Origin: Chitinophagales bacterium
Lineage (GTDB): Bacteria > Bacteroidota > Bacteroidia > Chitinophagales > LD1
NCBI GenBank assembly: GCA_019638515.1
Contig: JAHBTS010000003.1
Coordinates: forward strand, 62,001-126,000
DNA length: 64,000 nucleotides
Direction of reading: 5' to 3'
The notes beneath the pieces were generated by a model that had not been told where the DNA came from, made no database searches, and saw only the letters and a program-made list of their open reading frames with translations. Positions 27,358 through 36,886 of this stretch are shown here, one piece after another; position 1 is the stretch's first letter; each line of letters begins with the position of its first letter. Position numbers and translations under genes: made by a program.

Positions 27358-28788
27358 ATGTACAAGCATGAAACCTGTATCCTTTTAATAGATCTACCTA
27401 CCTTTCCTAAAGGTACCATAAGCTTGTCTTTACTTACAGTAGCCTCACACATTAAAGCATTAGGAATAGTTGAAATTTTCGACTTAAATATACAAACAGA
27501 GCAAGCTTTACTCCATCAAATACAAGCAAAAAAGTATGCCATTATTGGCATGAAAGTAAGCGCTCAAAACTATTTTATTGCCAAAAACTTAACCCATGCT
27601 ATAAAGCAACTACCACAAAAATCAAAGATTATTTGGGGAGGCGAGTATCCTACCTTAATGCCCGAAGAATGCTTACAAAATGCAGATACCATTGTTACAG
27701 GTTTGTTTCATAGCATTGCACCTCAACTTATAGCCGATTTTAAAAAAGATACTCTGCAACGCAGATACACAGGAAACAATCAAGGTGTTTCAATTGATAA
27801 CGATGCCATAAATTTTAACCTTTTAGGCAACATCAATCGTTACAACAAATTCATGGGTTTACCATTAGAAACTACGCGCGGCTGCACCGAGGTATGTACC
27901 TTTTGCATGGTGCATACTATGCAGGCAAAGCACTACCATACCAAACCAATAGAAAATATACAGGCAGAAGTTAAAGCAATAGGCAACAACTTCATCAATA
28001 TCATTGATTACAACTTTGGAGTAAACAAATCGCATGTAATTGAAGTATGTAAAATCATTGAAACCTCAAATGCCATAGGATTCATGGCAGAAATGTGTAT
28101 TGAACTTTTAGACGATGAAGAAATTTTAACTGCACTTGCCGCAGCCAGATGTAAAATGATATACTGCGGATTAGAAACCATAGACGAAACAGCCCTAAAG
28201 TCTATTCATAAAATGAATACCAATCACATAGAAAACTACACGCGCATTATTGAAAAAGTACAACGCTACGGAATTCAAATTGCATCGGGTTTCATATTGG
28301 GAATGGCAGGAACCACCAATGCCACATTTAAAAAATCGCTCAATTTTTTTGAATACTTAGGAATCATGTATGTAAAACTTACTTTCCTAACCTATAACCC
28401 CGGCACTAGGGCACACACCTACTACAAAAAGAAAGGATCCTATATTGCCAAAGAACCCATGCACTACGATGGAAACCATTTAAGCTATTTGCCAGATAGT
28501 GTATCTGAAGAAACCATACATGCAGGAACCGATTATTTTGTAGATAAATTTTACTCCCTATCTGGTCTTATTAGAAGAGCCTTCAAAACCAATGGAAACT
28601 TCAAAGCAAAAATGGCATTTGTACTTTTCAATTACTGTTATAGTCGCCCCTATAAGCTATGGATAAAACACCAATTGTTTAGCAACGATGAAGCCTTTAA
28701 AAAGGCACTAATGCAGCCTTATCAAAAAAGTACTATATTACGCATGGCAGAATCATTGCTGCTCTACATTTGGAAACAAGCCAAGTAA
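27358..28788 (+). CDS. B12-binding-domain radical SAM enzyme
   Basis: A 476-residue protein. The N-terminal about 130 residues form a cobalamin-binding-like Rossmann domain, although the usual DxHxxG motif is not obvious. The radical SAM core follows with the cluster motif C176-x3-C180-x2-C183 (GCTEVCTFC) and a YCGLETID segment typical of B12-dependent enzymes. These catalyse methylation, ring contraction or other radical chemistry on lipids, peptides or metabolites. I chose ATG 27358 over the upstream in-frame GTG 27283, which lies within the previous gene. It ends 1 base before the multihaem gene. Class assignment is firm, substrate unknown. Confidence 0.87.
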   Translation: MYKHETCILLIDLPTFPKGTISLSLLTVASHIKALGIVEIFDLNIQTEQALLHQIQAKKYAIIGMKVSAQNYFIAKNLTHAIKQLPQKSKIIWGGEYPTLMPEECLQNADTIVTGLFHSIAPQLIADFKKDTLQRRYTGNNQGVSIDNDAINFNLLGNINRYNKFMGLPLETTRGCTEVCTFCMVHTMQAKHYHTKPIENIQAEVKAIGNNFINIIDYNFGVNKSHVIEVCKIIETSNAIGFMAEMCIELLDDEEILTALAAARCKMIYCGLETIDETALKSIHKMNTNHIENYTRIIEKVQRYGIQIASGFILGMAGTTNATFKKSLNFFEYLGIMYVKLTFLTYNPGTRAHTYYKKKGSYIAKEPMHYDGNHLSYLPDSVSEETIHAGTDYFVDKFYSLSGLIRRAFKTNGNFKAKMAFVLFNYCYSRPYKLWIKHQLFSNDEAFKKALMQPYQKSTILRMAESLLLYIWKQAK

Positions 28789-28789
28789 T

Positions 28790-29908
28790 ATGAAAAAGAT
28801 AGTGTACCTACTCTTTACAATAGTTAGCTTAGGAATTTTAGGGTGTGGCTACTTTAGTTCTTCGCCCAAAGACACTCATAAAAGTGCACTACCCAAAGGC
28901 TTCGATACATTAAGCCGACAGGCTCAAGTAATGGTATGTGCCTCTTGCCACCAACGTGAATATGAAAACGAAATGCGAGGACCGCATGCAAGATCCCATA
29001 AAGGTGTTGAAGAACTCAAAGCCTATGTTAACAACAAACAATACGACTGCGATTTTTACAAAAATCATGTAAATGAAATTAGTGAAACCGCTTGTCTATC
29101 CTGCCACAGCACCTCCAATATGTTTGAAACCATGTTTAAAGAAAATGGAAAACCATATACCGGCAAACTGCCTATTGCACGTAAAGACAAAAAGTCTTTC
29201 AGTACAGGAGTAGACTGCATGACCTGCCACTACGATGGAAAAAATGTATTAAAAACATCTTCTACATCTGAAAGTACTAAAGGATGTACTCCAAAATTCA
29301 ATGCAAAGTTGGCAACAAACGATGGCTGTAAACCATGCCACTTCAGCAACTGGGTATCTGATACAAAAACATACTTTGGCAATGTAAGTAATGAAGTAAG
29401 TTGCCTCAGTTGCCACCAGCAATACGATAAAAATGGAAAACCAACACATTATATCTACAATAGGTTCAGTTCACCGGACAGCACTTTCGCCAACCTTCTT
29501 GCAAAGTTTTTCACACCAAAAGATATTGCTGTTACCCCAGCCGGAGTTAAAGTGATTTGGCAAAACAATGTTATGCCGCATAATATTTCAGAAGGACCTG
29601 AAAACATTATTGTCATTAGTGCCTACACCTCCAACAACAAATTGGCAGCTACCGGAAAAATCTACCTTAATAAAAAAGCTGTACATGATGAGGCAATGTT
29701 AGGTGTGTTTAATAACCAACGGCTACCTGGTGTAATTGGTTACACTCCTATTTACAATGAAACCACCATTGATACAGTCTTCAAGTTTAAAGAAGGAATG
29801 GCGAATCAGAAAAAATACCGTATAGAAATAAAAGGCTTGAACAAAGGTCAGTATTGGTTTAACGACTCTACCGCACATCTTCGATACCAAAATAGCTTTT
29901 GGTTGTAG
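28790..29908 (+). CDS. Five-CxxCH multihaem cytochrome c lipoprotein
   Basis: A 372-residue lipoprotein (lipobox LGILGC, Cys19) with five haem-attachment motifs: CASCH 50-54, CLSCH 102-106, CMTCH 143-147, CKPCH 180-184 and CLSCH 205-209. The last 160 residues have no haem motif and look beta-rich. The layout is like cytochrome c554/NrfA-related electron carriers or multihaem oxidoreductases. It starts 1 base after the radical SAM stop. Covalent haem attachment would need a cytochrome c maturation system, which is not in the window. Its presence in a glycan/tailoring locus is unusual. Confidence 0.85.
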   Translation: MKKIVYLLFTIVSLGILGCGYFSSSPKDTHKSALPKGFDTLSRQAQVMVCASCHQREYENEMRGPHARSHKGVEELKAYVNNKQYDCDFYKNHVNEISETACLSCHSTSNMFETMFKENGKPYTGKLPIARKDKKSFSTGVDCMTCHYDGKNVLKTSSTSESTKGCTPKFNAKLATNDGCKPCHFSNWVSDTKTYFGNVSNEVSCLSCHQQYDKNGKPTHYIYNRFSSPDSTFANLLAKFFTPKDIAVTPAGVKVIWQNNVMPHNISEGPENIIVISAYTSNNKLAATGKIYLNKKAVHDEAMLGVFNNQRLPGVIGYTPIYNETTIDTVFKFKEGMANQKKYRIEIKGLNKGQYWFNDSTAHLRYQNSFWL

Positions 29909-29922
29909 TAAAGTTGCTTTGG

Positions 29923-30849
29923 CTACACCGGCTCAGAAATGATATTCATTTCGTGCAGCGGCTGCATTAAAACGGGCACATTGGTAGCCTGCACACCATT
30001 AGCTGCCGCCATACTCATAAAGTCATATACAGTTACGGCTTCTAGAGGTGTTTCGATGGTTTTAATAAGTTCTCCGCGATAAGGACGCTCTGTGCAATTT
30101 TTGTAGAAAGCCGTATTGGTTATTAAAAAATCATCTGTTTGGCTATAAATTTCATACGCACTATTGGCAATGCTTTCATCTTTGTAAACCGACCATATTT
30201 CAGCCTCCTGCGGAAAAATACCGCTCATTACAACTATTCTTTCTTGCGTACTTTCGTTGGTGTGCGAATAGTGTACTAGGCGGTTATCAAACATCAATAT
30301 ATCTCCGGCTTTAAGATTTATTGGTTGCAGGTATCGGAAAAGAACCTCTTGGTAAGCAGCAAAAGGTGCAGCAAAAGAAATGCCCCGCAAAAAATGAAAC
30401 ATGCGATGGCTCTTAGGTATTACACATAAAGTACCATTATTCAAATCTGTATCCTGCAAAGGAGTCCAAAGACTCAAAGGCGAATAAACTGTTTCGTCTA
30501 AACCTGTAGAATCTTGGTGCAATGTAAAATCGCTTCCCTTACCCTGTTTCTTTACAATAAAAGAATTGATTACAGTCTTGTAATCAACAAGCAAATTGTC
30601 GTACACCGGCTTTAATATTTCATATATCTCATTGTGTACTTTCTGGCGGTAAGCTAAATCATCGGAATATAAACTATAAAACATTCCTCCACCTTCATTT
30701 CCTCCAAAATTGTGAAGTGCAGCATACAATTCGCGCAAACGCTTTACATTTTCAACACCAATATTGCCACCAATACAATAACCGATTTCTAATAGTGATT
30801 GGCGTTGATTTTCACACTTAACTACTTTATGAATAGGTATATTTTTCAT
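29923..30849 (-). CDS. PhyH-family Fe(II)/2OG dioxygenase (4)
   Basis: A 308-residue PhyH protein with H111-x-D113 (LHQDST), H193 (RLVHYSH) and R204. LWTPLQDT and NGTLCVIPKSHR match the family. The ATG at 30849 was chosen over an upstream in-frame start at 30918 because a hairpin terminator (30901-30930) and a TAGCTTTG -7 box (30877-30884) lie between them, so a longer protein would be encoded across the terminator. It is transcribed on its own, convergent with the cytochrome gene. Confidence 0.87.
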   Translation of the reverse strand: MKNIPIHKVVKCENQRQSLLEIGYCIGGNIGVENVKRLRELYAALHNFGGNEGGGMFYSLYSDDLAYRQKVHNEIYEILKPVYDNLLVDYKTVINSFIVKKQGKGSDFTLHQDSTGLDETVYSPLSLWTPLQDTDLNNGTLCVIPKSHRMFHFLRGISFAAPFAAYQEVLFRYLQPINLKAGDILMFDNRLVHYSHTNESTQERIVVMSGIFPQEAEIWSVYKDESIANSAYEIYSQTDDFLITNTAFYKNCTERPYRGELIKTIETPLEAVTVYDFMSMAAANGVQATNVPVLMQPLHEMNIISEPV

Positions 30850-30876
30850 TGCTAAAAAGTATGGTTGGATACTGTA

Positions 30877-30884
30877 CAAAGCTA
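30877..30884 (-). promoter_or_regulatory. Candidate -7 box (TAGCTTTG) for the fourth PhyH gene
   Basis: On the minus strand this reads TAGCTTTG, an exact match to the Bacteroidota -7 consensus TAnnTTTG. It lies 28 bases upstream of the chosen ATG. A T-rich run sits about where the -33 element should be, though no clean TTTG is at the ideal spacing. It is just downstream of the terminator of the previous gene, which fits a separate transcription unit. Confidence 0.4.
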
Positions 30885-30900
30885 ACTTACTGTGCCAAAT

Positions 30901-30930
30901 AAAAAAAGCGGATTGCATGCAACCCGCTTT
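30901..30930 (-). terminator. Rho-independent terminator of the lipoprotein gene at 30954
   Basis: On the minus strand the sequence folds into an uninterrupted stem, AAAGCGGGTTG paired with CAATCCGCTTT across a CATG loop (one G-U pair), followed by a run of T. It lies 24 bases after the stop of the gene at 30954-31799. Confidence 0.8.
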
Positions 30931-30953
30931 AAAATATCTTGCTACTGCTTTAA

Positions 30954-31799
30954 TTATTCATCTAAGGTAACTGTAGTACGACTTCCGCCTTGTATCACTT
31001 CGGCATCGCTATCGCAAGTACCATCTCCGTAATCTACAAACTTGGTAACAAAATACGGGCTTTCCAGTTTTAAAATACCCTCCACAAAGAAATCGCAATC
31101 TGAAAGAATTAGTGGACTGGTAATGGTTTGCGTATAGGAAAAGCCATCATTATCTATTCCTGATCCTGTTCCTGTAACACTAAGCAAGCGGCTTTCATCT
31201 GGTGAAATACTTTCGATCAATAAATCGGTAACACCATTCATCTCCACTTTCTGATATTTACTACTAGTTGTTACATTGAAATTAACTACACCATAATGAT
31301 TCCCACTACCATTCAATCCACTGTATTCCATGCGCATAGTTCCATCCACTATCTTTCCATCTATCGTTACATTATGAAATGTAGCGATAGCATATTCGCC
31401 AGCTGTTTTAAAATCATCACCCCAAAAAGTTACATCTATAGTACCGGTATATACCTTGTCGGTAGTGTCTTGGCAAGCAACTGTATTGAGGTTTACTGAG
31501 GCTGTACGCGGATACGACACCGTGTCTTTAACTACAACTGCACAATCTGGGAAATCAAATACTTCACTCGATATTCGCAAATTGGCCTTATCTTTAGTTC
31601 CCAATAGCGACATTACCAAATTTTGCATCTTCATGCCCAATACAATCCGTTGGTTGTTGCTGGCTGGCAGTGTAGCGCTAAATTGTTTTTCTTTTTCTGC
31701 TTTGGGCAGGGTTTCTACTTCCTTTTTGCAGGAGTTCATCATCATGATACCCGATGTAGCTAGGGCAATCACAAATGCGTTTTTAATCATTGTTTTCAT
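30954..31799 (-). CDS. Lipoprotein of unknown function
   Basis: A 281-residue protein with a lipoprotein signal peptide (MMMNSC, Cys24). The mature part is beta-rich, with few charged helices, and resembles the many Bacteroidota outer-membrane lipoproteins of unknown function; I recognise no domain. It is transcribed alone and ends at a clear hairpin terminator (30901-30930). The start is set by the signal peptide. Confidence 0.7.
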   Translation of the reverse strand: MKTMIKNAFVIALATSGIMMMNSCKKEVETLPKAEKEKQFSATLPASNNQRIVLGMKMQNLVMSLLGTKDKANLRISSEVFDFPDCAVVVKDTVSYPRTASVNLNTVACQDTTDKVYTGTIDVTFWGDDFKTAGEYAIATFHNVTIDGKIVDGTMRMEYSGLNGSGNHYGVVNFNVTTSSKYQKVEMNGVTDLLIESISPDESRLLSVTGTGSGIDNDGFSYTQTITSPLILSDCDFFVEGILKLESPYFVTKFVDYGDGTCDSDAEVIQGGSRTTVTLDE

Positions 31800-31860
31800 A
31801 ATTGTTTAAGTTTTTTGTGGGTATTACGGCAAATCATTATTTTTTGTTTCAATACAACTC

Positions 31861-31900
31861 AAAAAAAACATAGCACCAGCCATATATAATGGCTACTATA
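31861..31900 (-). terminator. Probable terminator of the VanZ-like gene
   Basis: AGCCAT and ATGGCT (31878-31883, 31889-31894) form a short stem with a further ATAG/CTAT pairing outside it, and on the minus strand this is followed by eight T (31861-31868). It lies about 30 bases after the stop of the gene at 31929. Confidence 0.55.
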
Positions 31901-31928
31901 CATTGTAAAAGCAATCTTGTAATACTTC

Positions 31929-32315
31929 TTATTTGCCCCCTGGCAAAAACTTTTCTTGTAGTAAATAATACCATGCCATACCACCAGCTAAAGCACCCAT
32001 GCTGTTGGCCATAATATCTAACCAATCGAAATGGCGATCGGCAGTAAATACCTCTTGGCATACTTCTATTGCTATACCAAATAATATACAAGCCAACCAT
32101 ACCAAAGCAATTGGCACCTTCCTAAGCAGCGTTATTTGCAATTGCCTCCGCCAACCGTACATTGTGAATACAAACAACAGTAGGTAAAATATAAAGTGCA
32201 CTAATTTATCTAAGGCAACAATTTGAACATTAGGCAAATTTCTACCCGGCAAAAACGATAACACCAAAATTAATATTGCCCAAGCCAGCGAAAGAAAATT
32301 ATACCGAAAAAACAT
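31929..32315 (-). CDS. VanZ-like membrane protein
   Basis: A 128-residue protein with four predicted membrane segments. LSFLPG after the first helix, ALDKLVHF with Asp and His before the second, EVCQEVF and FDWLDIMANSMGAL at the start of the last helix are the hallmark VanZ-family motifs. The family is named after a teicoplanin-resistance protein, but most members have unknown functions in the envelope. I chose the ATG at 32315; the longer frame from 32348 adds eleven residues of poor quality. Confidence 0.85.
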   Translation of the reverse strand: MFFRYNFLSLAWAILILVLSFLPGRNLPNVQIVALDKLVHFIFYLLLFVFTMYGWRRQLQITLLRKVPIALVWLACILFGIAIEVCQEVFTADRHFDWLDIMANSMGALAGGMAWYYLLQEKFLPGGK

Positions 32316-32382
32316 GTTTGTAACGCTTTGTGTCCTCAAAACTCTCAAACATTTTTAGAATACAGAAATATAATTTCACCGC

Positions 32383-33303
32383 TTATTCTAAACTTAAATA
32401 CGGCTTTAACTTATTAAAAACACTATCTGAAAACAGCCCTGCCCTTTGTACCTCTTCTAACCTTTCAAAGCCACCGTGTGTAGTTCTATATGCCACAATC
32501 ACTTGCGCTTGCTTATACGAAACATAAGGATGCCGGGCAAAAGAATCTGCCGGATGTGTATTAACACTTATTTTTCTTACCGAAACTGCTGGCAGCACAG
32601 TTATCTTCTCTCTAATTTTTTGAAAGGTAGAATCCGGTAATTTTCTAATTTCTGCTAGTTGCTCTATGGTTACAAAACCACCCAATGCACTTCTATATTT
32701 CAATATTTTTTGTGTAAAATATGCTCCAATACCGGGCAACTTATCTATTGCCATACTGTCGGCTGTGTTTATATCGAGCAATGGCACAGGCATAAATTCC
32801 CGAGGTGCAGTAGCAGATGCAGAATATGGTGTGGGAGCCTTCTTGTAGTTTGGAATTTCTACAAATGCTTTCAGCCGCTCATATCCATGTTCACCAATCA
32901 CATGTATGCGTTTCAAATCCTCTGCGCGGTAAAACTTAAAGCCTTTTGCCTTTATTCGTTCAATCACCGCAGCCTGCTTTTCGCTAAATCCCAATTGCAG
33001 CCATTCTTCGTAACCAATCTCATTTGGATTAAACATAAAGAGCTGCGGTTCGTTTTTTCCACCCTTCTTTTCAAAATTATCTTCAAACGGAAGCATATTG
33101 GCACTCTCGGCAGCCATAAATTGCACAGTATCTGCTCTGAACTTTTCCACAGCAGCAGCCAACGCACCTGTTTCAAACTCAACTGGCCTATACTGTAAAT
33201 ACACTTTTGGAAGTATGAGCACCACTAATATTAGTATGCACAATAATACAACTGCGCGTAGCTGCGCCTTAGTGAAGTAGAAAAAGCCTTTCAGCCATTC
33301 CAT
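32383..33303 (-). CDS. Membrane-anchored helix-hairpin-helix (ComEA-like) protein
   Basis: A 306-residue protein with a membrane anchor (about residues 15-33) and three helix-hairpin-helix units: a divergent one at about 92-148, a canonical one at 175-236 (DINTADSMAIDKLPGIGAYF) and a third at 245-300. ComEA-type proteins bind DNA during uptake; Bacteroidota have several longer relatives of unknown role. The ATG at 33303 opens directly into the anchor; an upstream in-frame start at 33348 adds 15 residues and is less likely. Confidence 0.83.
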   Translation of the reverse strand: MEWLKGFFYFTKAQLRAVVLLCILILVVLILPKVYLQYRPVEFETGALAAAVEKFRADTVQFMAAESANMLPFEDNFEKKGGKNEPQLFMFNPNEIGYEEWLQLGFSEKQAAVIERIKAKGFKFYRAEDLKRIHVIGEHGYERLKAFVEIPNYKKAPTPYSASATAPREFMPVPLLDINTADSMAIDKLPGIGAYFTQKILKYRSALGGFVTIEQLAEIRKLPDSTFQKIREKITVLPAVSVRKISVNTHPADSFARHPYVSYKQAQVIVAYRTTHGGFERLEEVQRAGLFSDSVFNKLKPYLSLE

Positions 33304-33459
33304 AGTTGTGGGTTTTTGGTAGCAACTAATGTAAACCAATATTCTCAATGTTTCAAGCTATACCTGAATATATGCCTTATTCTTCCCTTAAAAAAGAACC
33401 ACTATCTATGCTCTAGCCCTCAATTTTTCACAAAGTTGAATGCTATAAATTTCGAATAG

Positions 33460-33490
33460 TTGTTAACATGGCTAGTTCCTCCTATCTTAG
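33460..33490 (+). promoter_or_regulatory. Candidate secA promoter
   Basis: A TTGTT (33460-33464) and TATCTTAG (33483-33490, one base off the TAnnTTTG consensus) are 23 bases apart start to start, the spacing of Bacteroidota -33/-7 elements. The secA start is 59 bases downstream. Confidence 0.4.
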
Positions 33491-33548
33491 CGCGCCTTTA
33501 AAATTTAAACAAAGGCAATCCGTTTAGAATTCATTATTAGCAAATACA

Positions 33549-36500
33549 ATGGCAAATTTTTTAGAAAAGGTTTTCGGTAAACTTTTTGGCAGCAAAAGTG
33601 AGCGCGAATTAAAGCAAATGATGCCGATGGTAAACGCCATCAACACCGAATACGAAAAACTCAAATCGTTGAGCAACGACCAACTTCGCAATAAAACAAA
33701 CGAGTTTAAAACACGTATTAAAGAGCATCTGCACGAAGTAGATTCCGAAATAGAACAACTCAATAACACAGCCGCAACTTCGGAAAATGCACACGAAAAA
33801 GATGCCATCTATAAACAAGTAGATGTGTTGCGCAAGCAACGCGACCAAAAAATTGAAGAAGTTTTACAGGAAATTTTACCCGAAGCATTTGCCGTAGTAA
33901 AAGAATCCTCGTTTCGTTTTGCGCATCACGATGTAGTGGATTCAACCGCCACCGAACTCGACCGCGATTTAGCAGCCCATGCTTCTAACATAGAAATTGT
34001 AGGCACTACCGTACGCTATAAAACCACCTGGTTAGCTGCTGGAAGCGAAGTAAAATGGAACATGGTACATTACGATGTACAGTTAATTGGCGGTATGGTA
34101 CTACACGAAGGAAAAATTTCAGAAATGGCAACCGGTGAAGGAAAAACATTGGTAGCCACACTACCCGCTTACCTAAATGCACTACCTGGCGAAGGCGTAC
34201 ACATCGTTACCGTAAACGATTACTTAGCACGAAGAGATAGTGAATGGAATGGACCGCTATTCAATTTCTTAGGACTAAAAGTAGATTGCATAGATAAATA
34301 CCAACCCCACAGCGAACCCCGCAAAAATGCCTACCGTGCCGATATTATTTATGGTACCAACAACGAATTTGGCTTCGATTACCTCCGCGACAACATGGTG
34401 CGCTCACCCGAAGAAATGGTACAGCGCAAACACCACTATGCCATGGTAGATGAGGTAGATTCTGTATTGATTGATGATGCCAGAACACCACTCATTATTT
34501 CCGGACAAGTAGATAGCGGAGATGAAAAAGAATTTTACGATTTAAAACCACGCATCAGCCGCCTATTCGAAACTCAACGAAAAGCCATTACTCAATACCT
34601 AAGCGATGCCAAACGCCTCATAAAAGATGGCAAAGACAGCTATAAAGAAGGAGAAGGCGGCATGGCGCTCTACCGCGCCTACCGAGGCTTACCCAAAAAT
34701 TCTGCCCTCATTAAATTTTTGAGCGAAACAGGAATGCAGCAAGTACTCCGCAATGCCGAAAATTACTACCTGCAAGAACAACAAAAACACATGCCCGAAG
34801 TAGATAAAGAACTCTACTTCGTTATAGATGAAAAAAACAACTCCGTTGAACTAACAGACAAAGGTATAGAACTCATTACAGGAGCAGGCGAAGACCCCAA
34901 TTTCTTTATTATTCCCGATGTGGGAGCAGAAATAGCCGAAATAGAAAAGCAACTATTAGGCGTAGAAGAAAAGCTGCAACGCAAAGATAAATTGATGCAA
35001 GATTTCGCCATTAAAAGCGAACGCATACACAGTGTAAACCAACTCCTAAAAGCCTACTCGCTTTTTGAACGCGATATAGACTATGTGGTAATGGATGGTA
35101 AAGTAAAAATCGTAGATGAAAATACAGGACGTATTTTAGACGGAAGACGCTACTCCGATGGGTTACACCAAGCAATTGAAGCAAAAGAAAACGTAAAAGT
35201 AGAAGCTGCATCGCAAACACTTGCTACCATTACCTTACAAAACTATTTCCGCATGTACCACAAACTCGCGGGAATGACAGGTACTGCAGAAACCGAAGCT
35301 GGCGAATTTTGGGATATCTACAAACTGGAAGTATCTACCATCCCAACCAATAAACCCATTACCCGCCAAGACAAAGAAGATTTGGTATATAAAACCAAAC
35401 GCGAAAAATACAATGCCATTATTGACGATATTGTGAAACTCACTGGCGAAGGCCGCCCAATACTTGTTGGTACCACCAACGTAGAAGTAAGTGAATTACT
35501 ATCGCGTATGCTTACCCTGCGCAAGGTTAAACACAATGTATTAAACGCCAAGCAACACCAGCGCGAAGCCGAAATAGTTGCCGAAGCCGGCAATCCGGGT
35601 ACAGTTACCATTGCCACCAACATGGCAGGGCGTGGTACCGATATTAAAATTAAAGACATAGTAAAAAATGCCGGAGGGCTTGCCATTATTGGCTCCGAGC
35701 GGCACGATTCCCGCAGGGTAGATAGGCAGTTGCGCGGTCGTGCAGGACGCCAAGGCGATCCGGGAAGCTCCCAATTTTACCTTTCCTTAGAAGACGATCT
35801 CATGCGCCTCTTTGGCAGCGACCGTATTTCTAAACTTATGGATAGAATGGGCTACAAAGAAGGCGAAGTGCTGCAACACAGCATGATTACAAACAGCATC
35901 GAACGCGCCCAGAAAAAAGTAGAAGAAAACAACTTCGGCATACGCAAACGCCTATTGGAATACGATGATGTAATGAACAAGCAACGCGATGTAATTTACA
36001 CCCGTAGAAGACACGCCTTGTTTGGCGACCGTCTTACATTAGACGTACTCAATAGTTTCGAAGATCTAGCACACGAAATTGTGCAAAGCGCCATCCAATC
36101 CAGAAACTTTGAACAATTTAAGTTAGATGTTATCCGCTATTTTTCATTAGACACTTCCATTACCGAACAAGAAGTATTAAAAGGAAATGCAGAAGCACTA
36201 ACAGAAAAACTGTTTGATGAAATTGTAACCATTTATGATAGAAAAATGGATATGCTTTCGCAAGAAGCATTACCCGTTCTTCAAAATATTCACCGCGAAC
36301 GTGGCGACCAAATTAAAAATGTAGTTATTCCTTTTTCAGACGGCATTCATGGCATCAATGTATTTGTGGAGCTACAACCTGTAATAGAAACCAATGGAGC
36401 AAACTTGCGTGCTGCCTTTGAACGCGCCATTACATTGGTACTTATAGACGATGCTTGGAAACGCCACCTCCGCGCCATGGACGATCTTAAACAAGAGGTT

Positions 36501-36881
36501 CAAACTGCCGGATACGAGCAAAAAGACCCATTGGTAATCTATAAAATTGAAGCCTTCAAATTATTCCAAAATATGCTCAGCGAGGTAAACAGAGAAATTG
36601 CTTCGTTCTTGTTTAAAGGGCAATTGCCACAGCCCGATAGCCGCCAACAAGCACAAGCTACACAGCAAGCACCACAGCAGTTTGCCAAACGCATGAGCGA
36701 AAGCAGAGGCGAAATTGAAGATAGCTCCGGAGCCCAACAGCAACACCAAGCACCACAGCAAGCACCACCACGCGAAAAAACAGAACCTGTGCGCGTAGGT
36801 CCTAAAGTAGGAAGAAACGACCCTTGCCCTTGCGGTAGTGGTAAAAAATTTAAATCCTGTCACGGAAAAGATTTGGAATAA
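33549..36881 (+). CDS. secA: Preprotein translocase ATPase SecA
   Basis: A full-length SecA of 1110 residues, the long form usual in Bacteroidota. It drives post-translational export through SecYEG. Walker A is ATGEGKT (about 194-200), the DEAD-like box is DEVDSVLIDDART (about 301-313), and AGRGTDIK and RQLRGRAGRQGDPGSSQF mark the second helicase motor. A Gln/Pro-rich linker (about 1035-1085) leads to the C-terminal zinc tail CPCGSGKKFKSCHG. There is a long insertion between the first motor and the second (about 330-440), typical of this phylum. It is monocistronic and converges with a histidine kinase gene 5 bases away. Confidence 0.98.
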   Translation: MANFLEKVFGKLFGSKSERELKQMMPMVNAINTEYEKLKSLSNDQLRNKTNEFKTRIKEHLHEVDSEIEQLNNTAATSENAHEKDAIYKQVDVLRKQRDQKIEEVLQEILPEAFAVVKESSFRFAHHDVVDSTATELDRDLAAHASNIEIVGTTVRYKTTWLAAGSEVKWNMVHYDVQLIGGMVLHEGKISEMATGEGKTLVATLPAYLNALPGEGVHIVTVNDYLARRDSEWNGPLFNFLGLKVDCIDKYQPHSEPRKNAYRADIIYGTNNEFGFDYLRDNMVRSPEEMVQRKHHYAMVDEVDSVLIDDARTPLIISGQVDSGDEKEFYDLKPRISRLFETQRKAITQYLSDAKRLIKDGKDSYKEGEGGMALYRAYRGLPKNSALIKFLSETGMQQVLRNAENYYLQEQQKHMPEVDKELYFVIDEKNNSVELTDKGIELITGAGEDPNFFIIPDVGAEIAEIEKQLLGVEEKLQRKDKLMQDFAIKSERIHSVNQLLKAYSLFERDIDYVVMDGKVKIVDENTGRILDGRRYSDGLHQAIEAKENVKVEAASQTLATITLQNYFRMYHKLAGMTGTAETEAGEFWDIYKLEVSTIPTNKPITRQDKEDLVYKTKREKYNAIIDDIVKLTGEGRPILVGTTNVEVSELLSRMLTLRKVKHNVLNAKQHQREAEIVAEAGNPGTVTIATNMAGRGTDIKIKDIVKNAGGLAIIGSERHDSRRVDRQLRGRAGRQGDPGSSQFYLSLEDDLMRLFGSDRISKLMDRMGYKEGEVLQHSMITNSIERAQKKVEENNFGIRKRLLEYDDVMNKQRDVIYTRRRHALFGDRLTLDVLNSFEDLAHEIVQSAIQSRNFEQFKLDVIRYFSLDTSITEQEVLKGNAEALTEKLFDEIVTIYDRKMDMLSQEALPVLQNIHRERGDQIKNVVIPFSDGIHGINVFVELQPVIETNGANLRAAFERAITLVLIDDAWKRHLRAMDDLKQEVQTAGYEQKDPLVIYKIEAFKLFQNMLSEVNREIASFLFKGQLPQPDSRQQAQATQQAPQQFAKRMSESRGEIEDSSGAQQQHQAPQQAPPREKTEPVRVGPKVGRNDPCPCGSGKKFKSCHGKDLE

Positions 36882-36886
36882 ACAAG

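Noticed and set aside
32659..33198. A 179-codon plus-strand frame
   Set aside because: Opposite the helix-hairpin-helix gene, which has clear motifs; the antisense protein has none.
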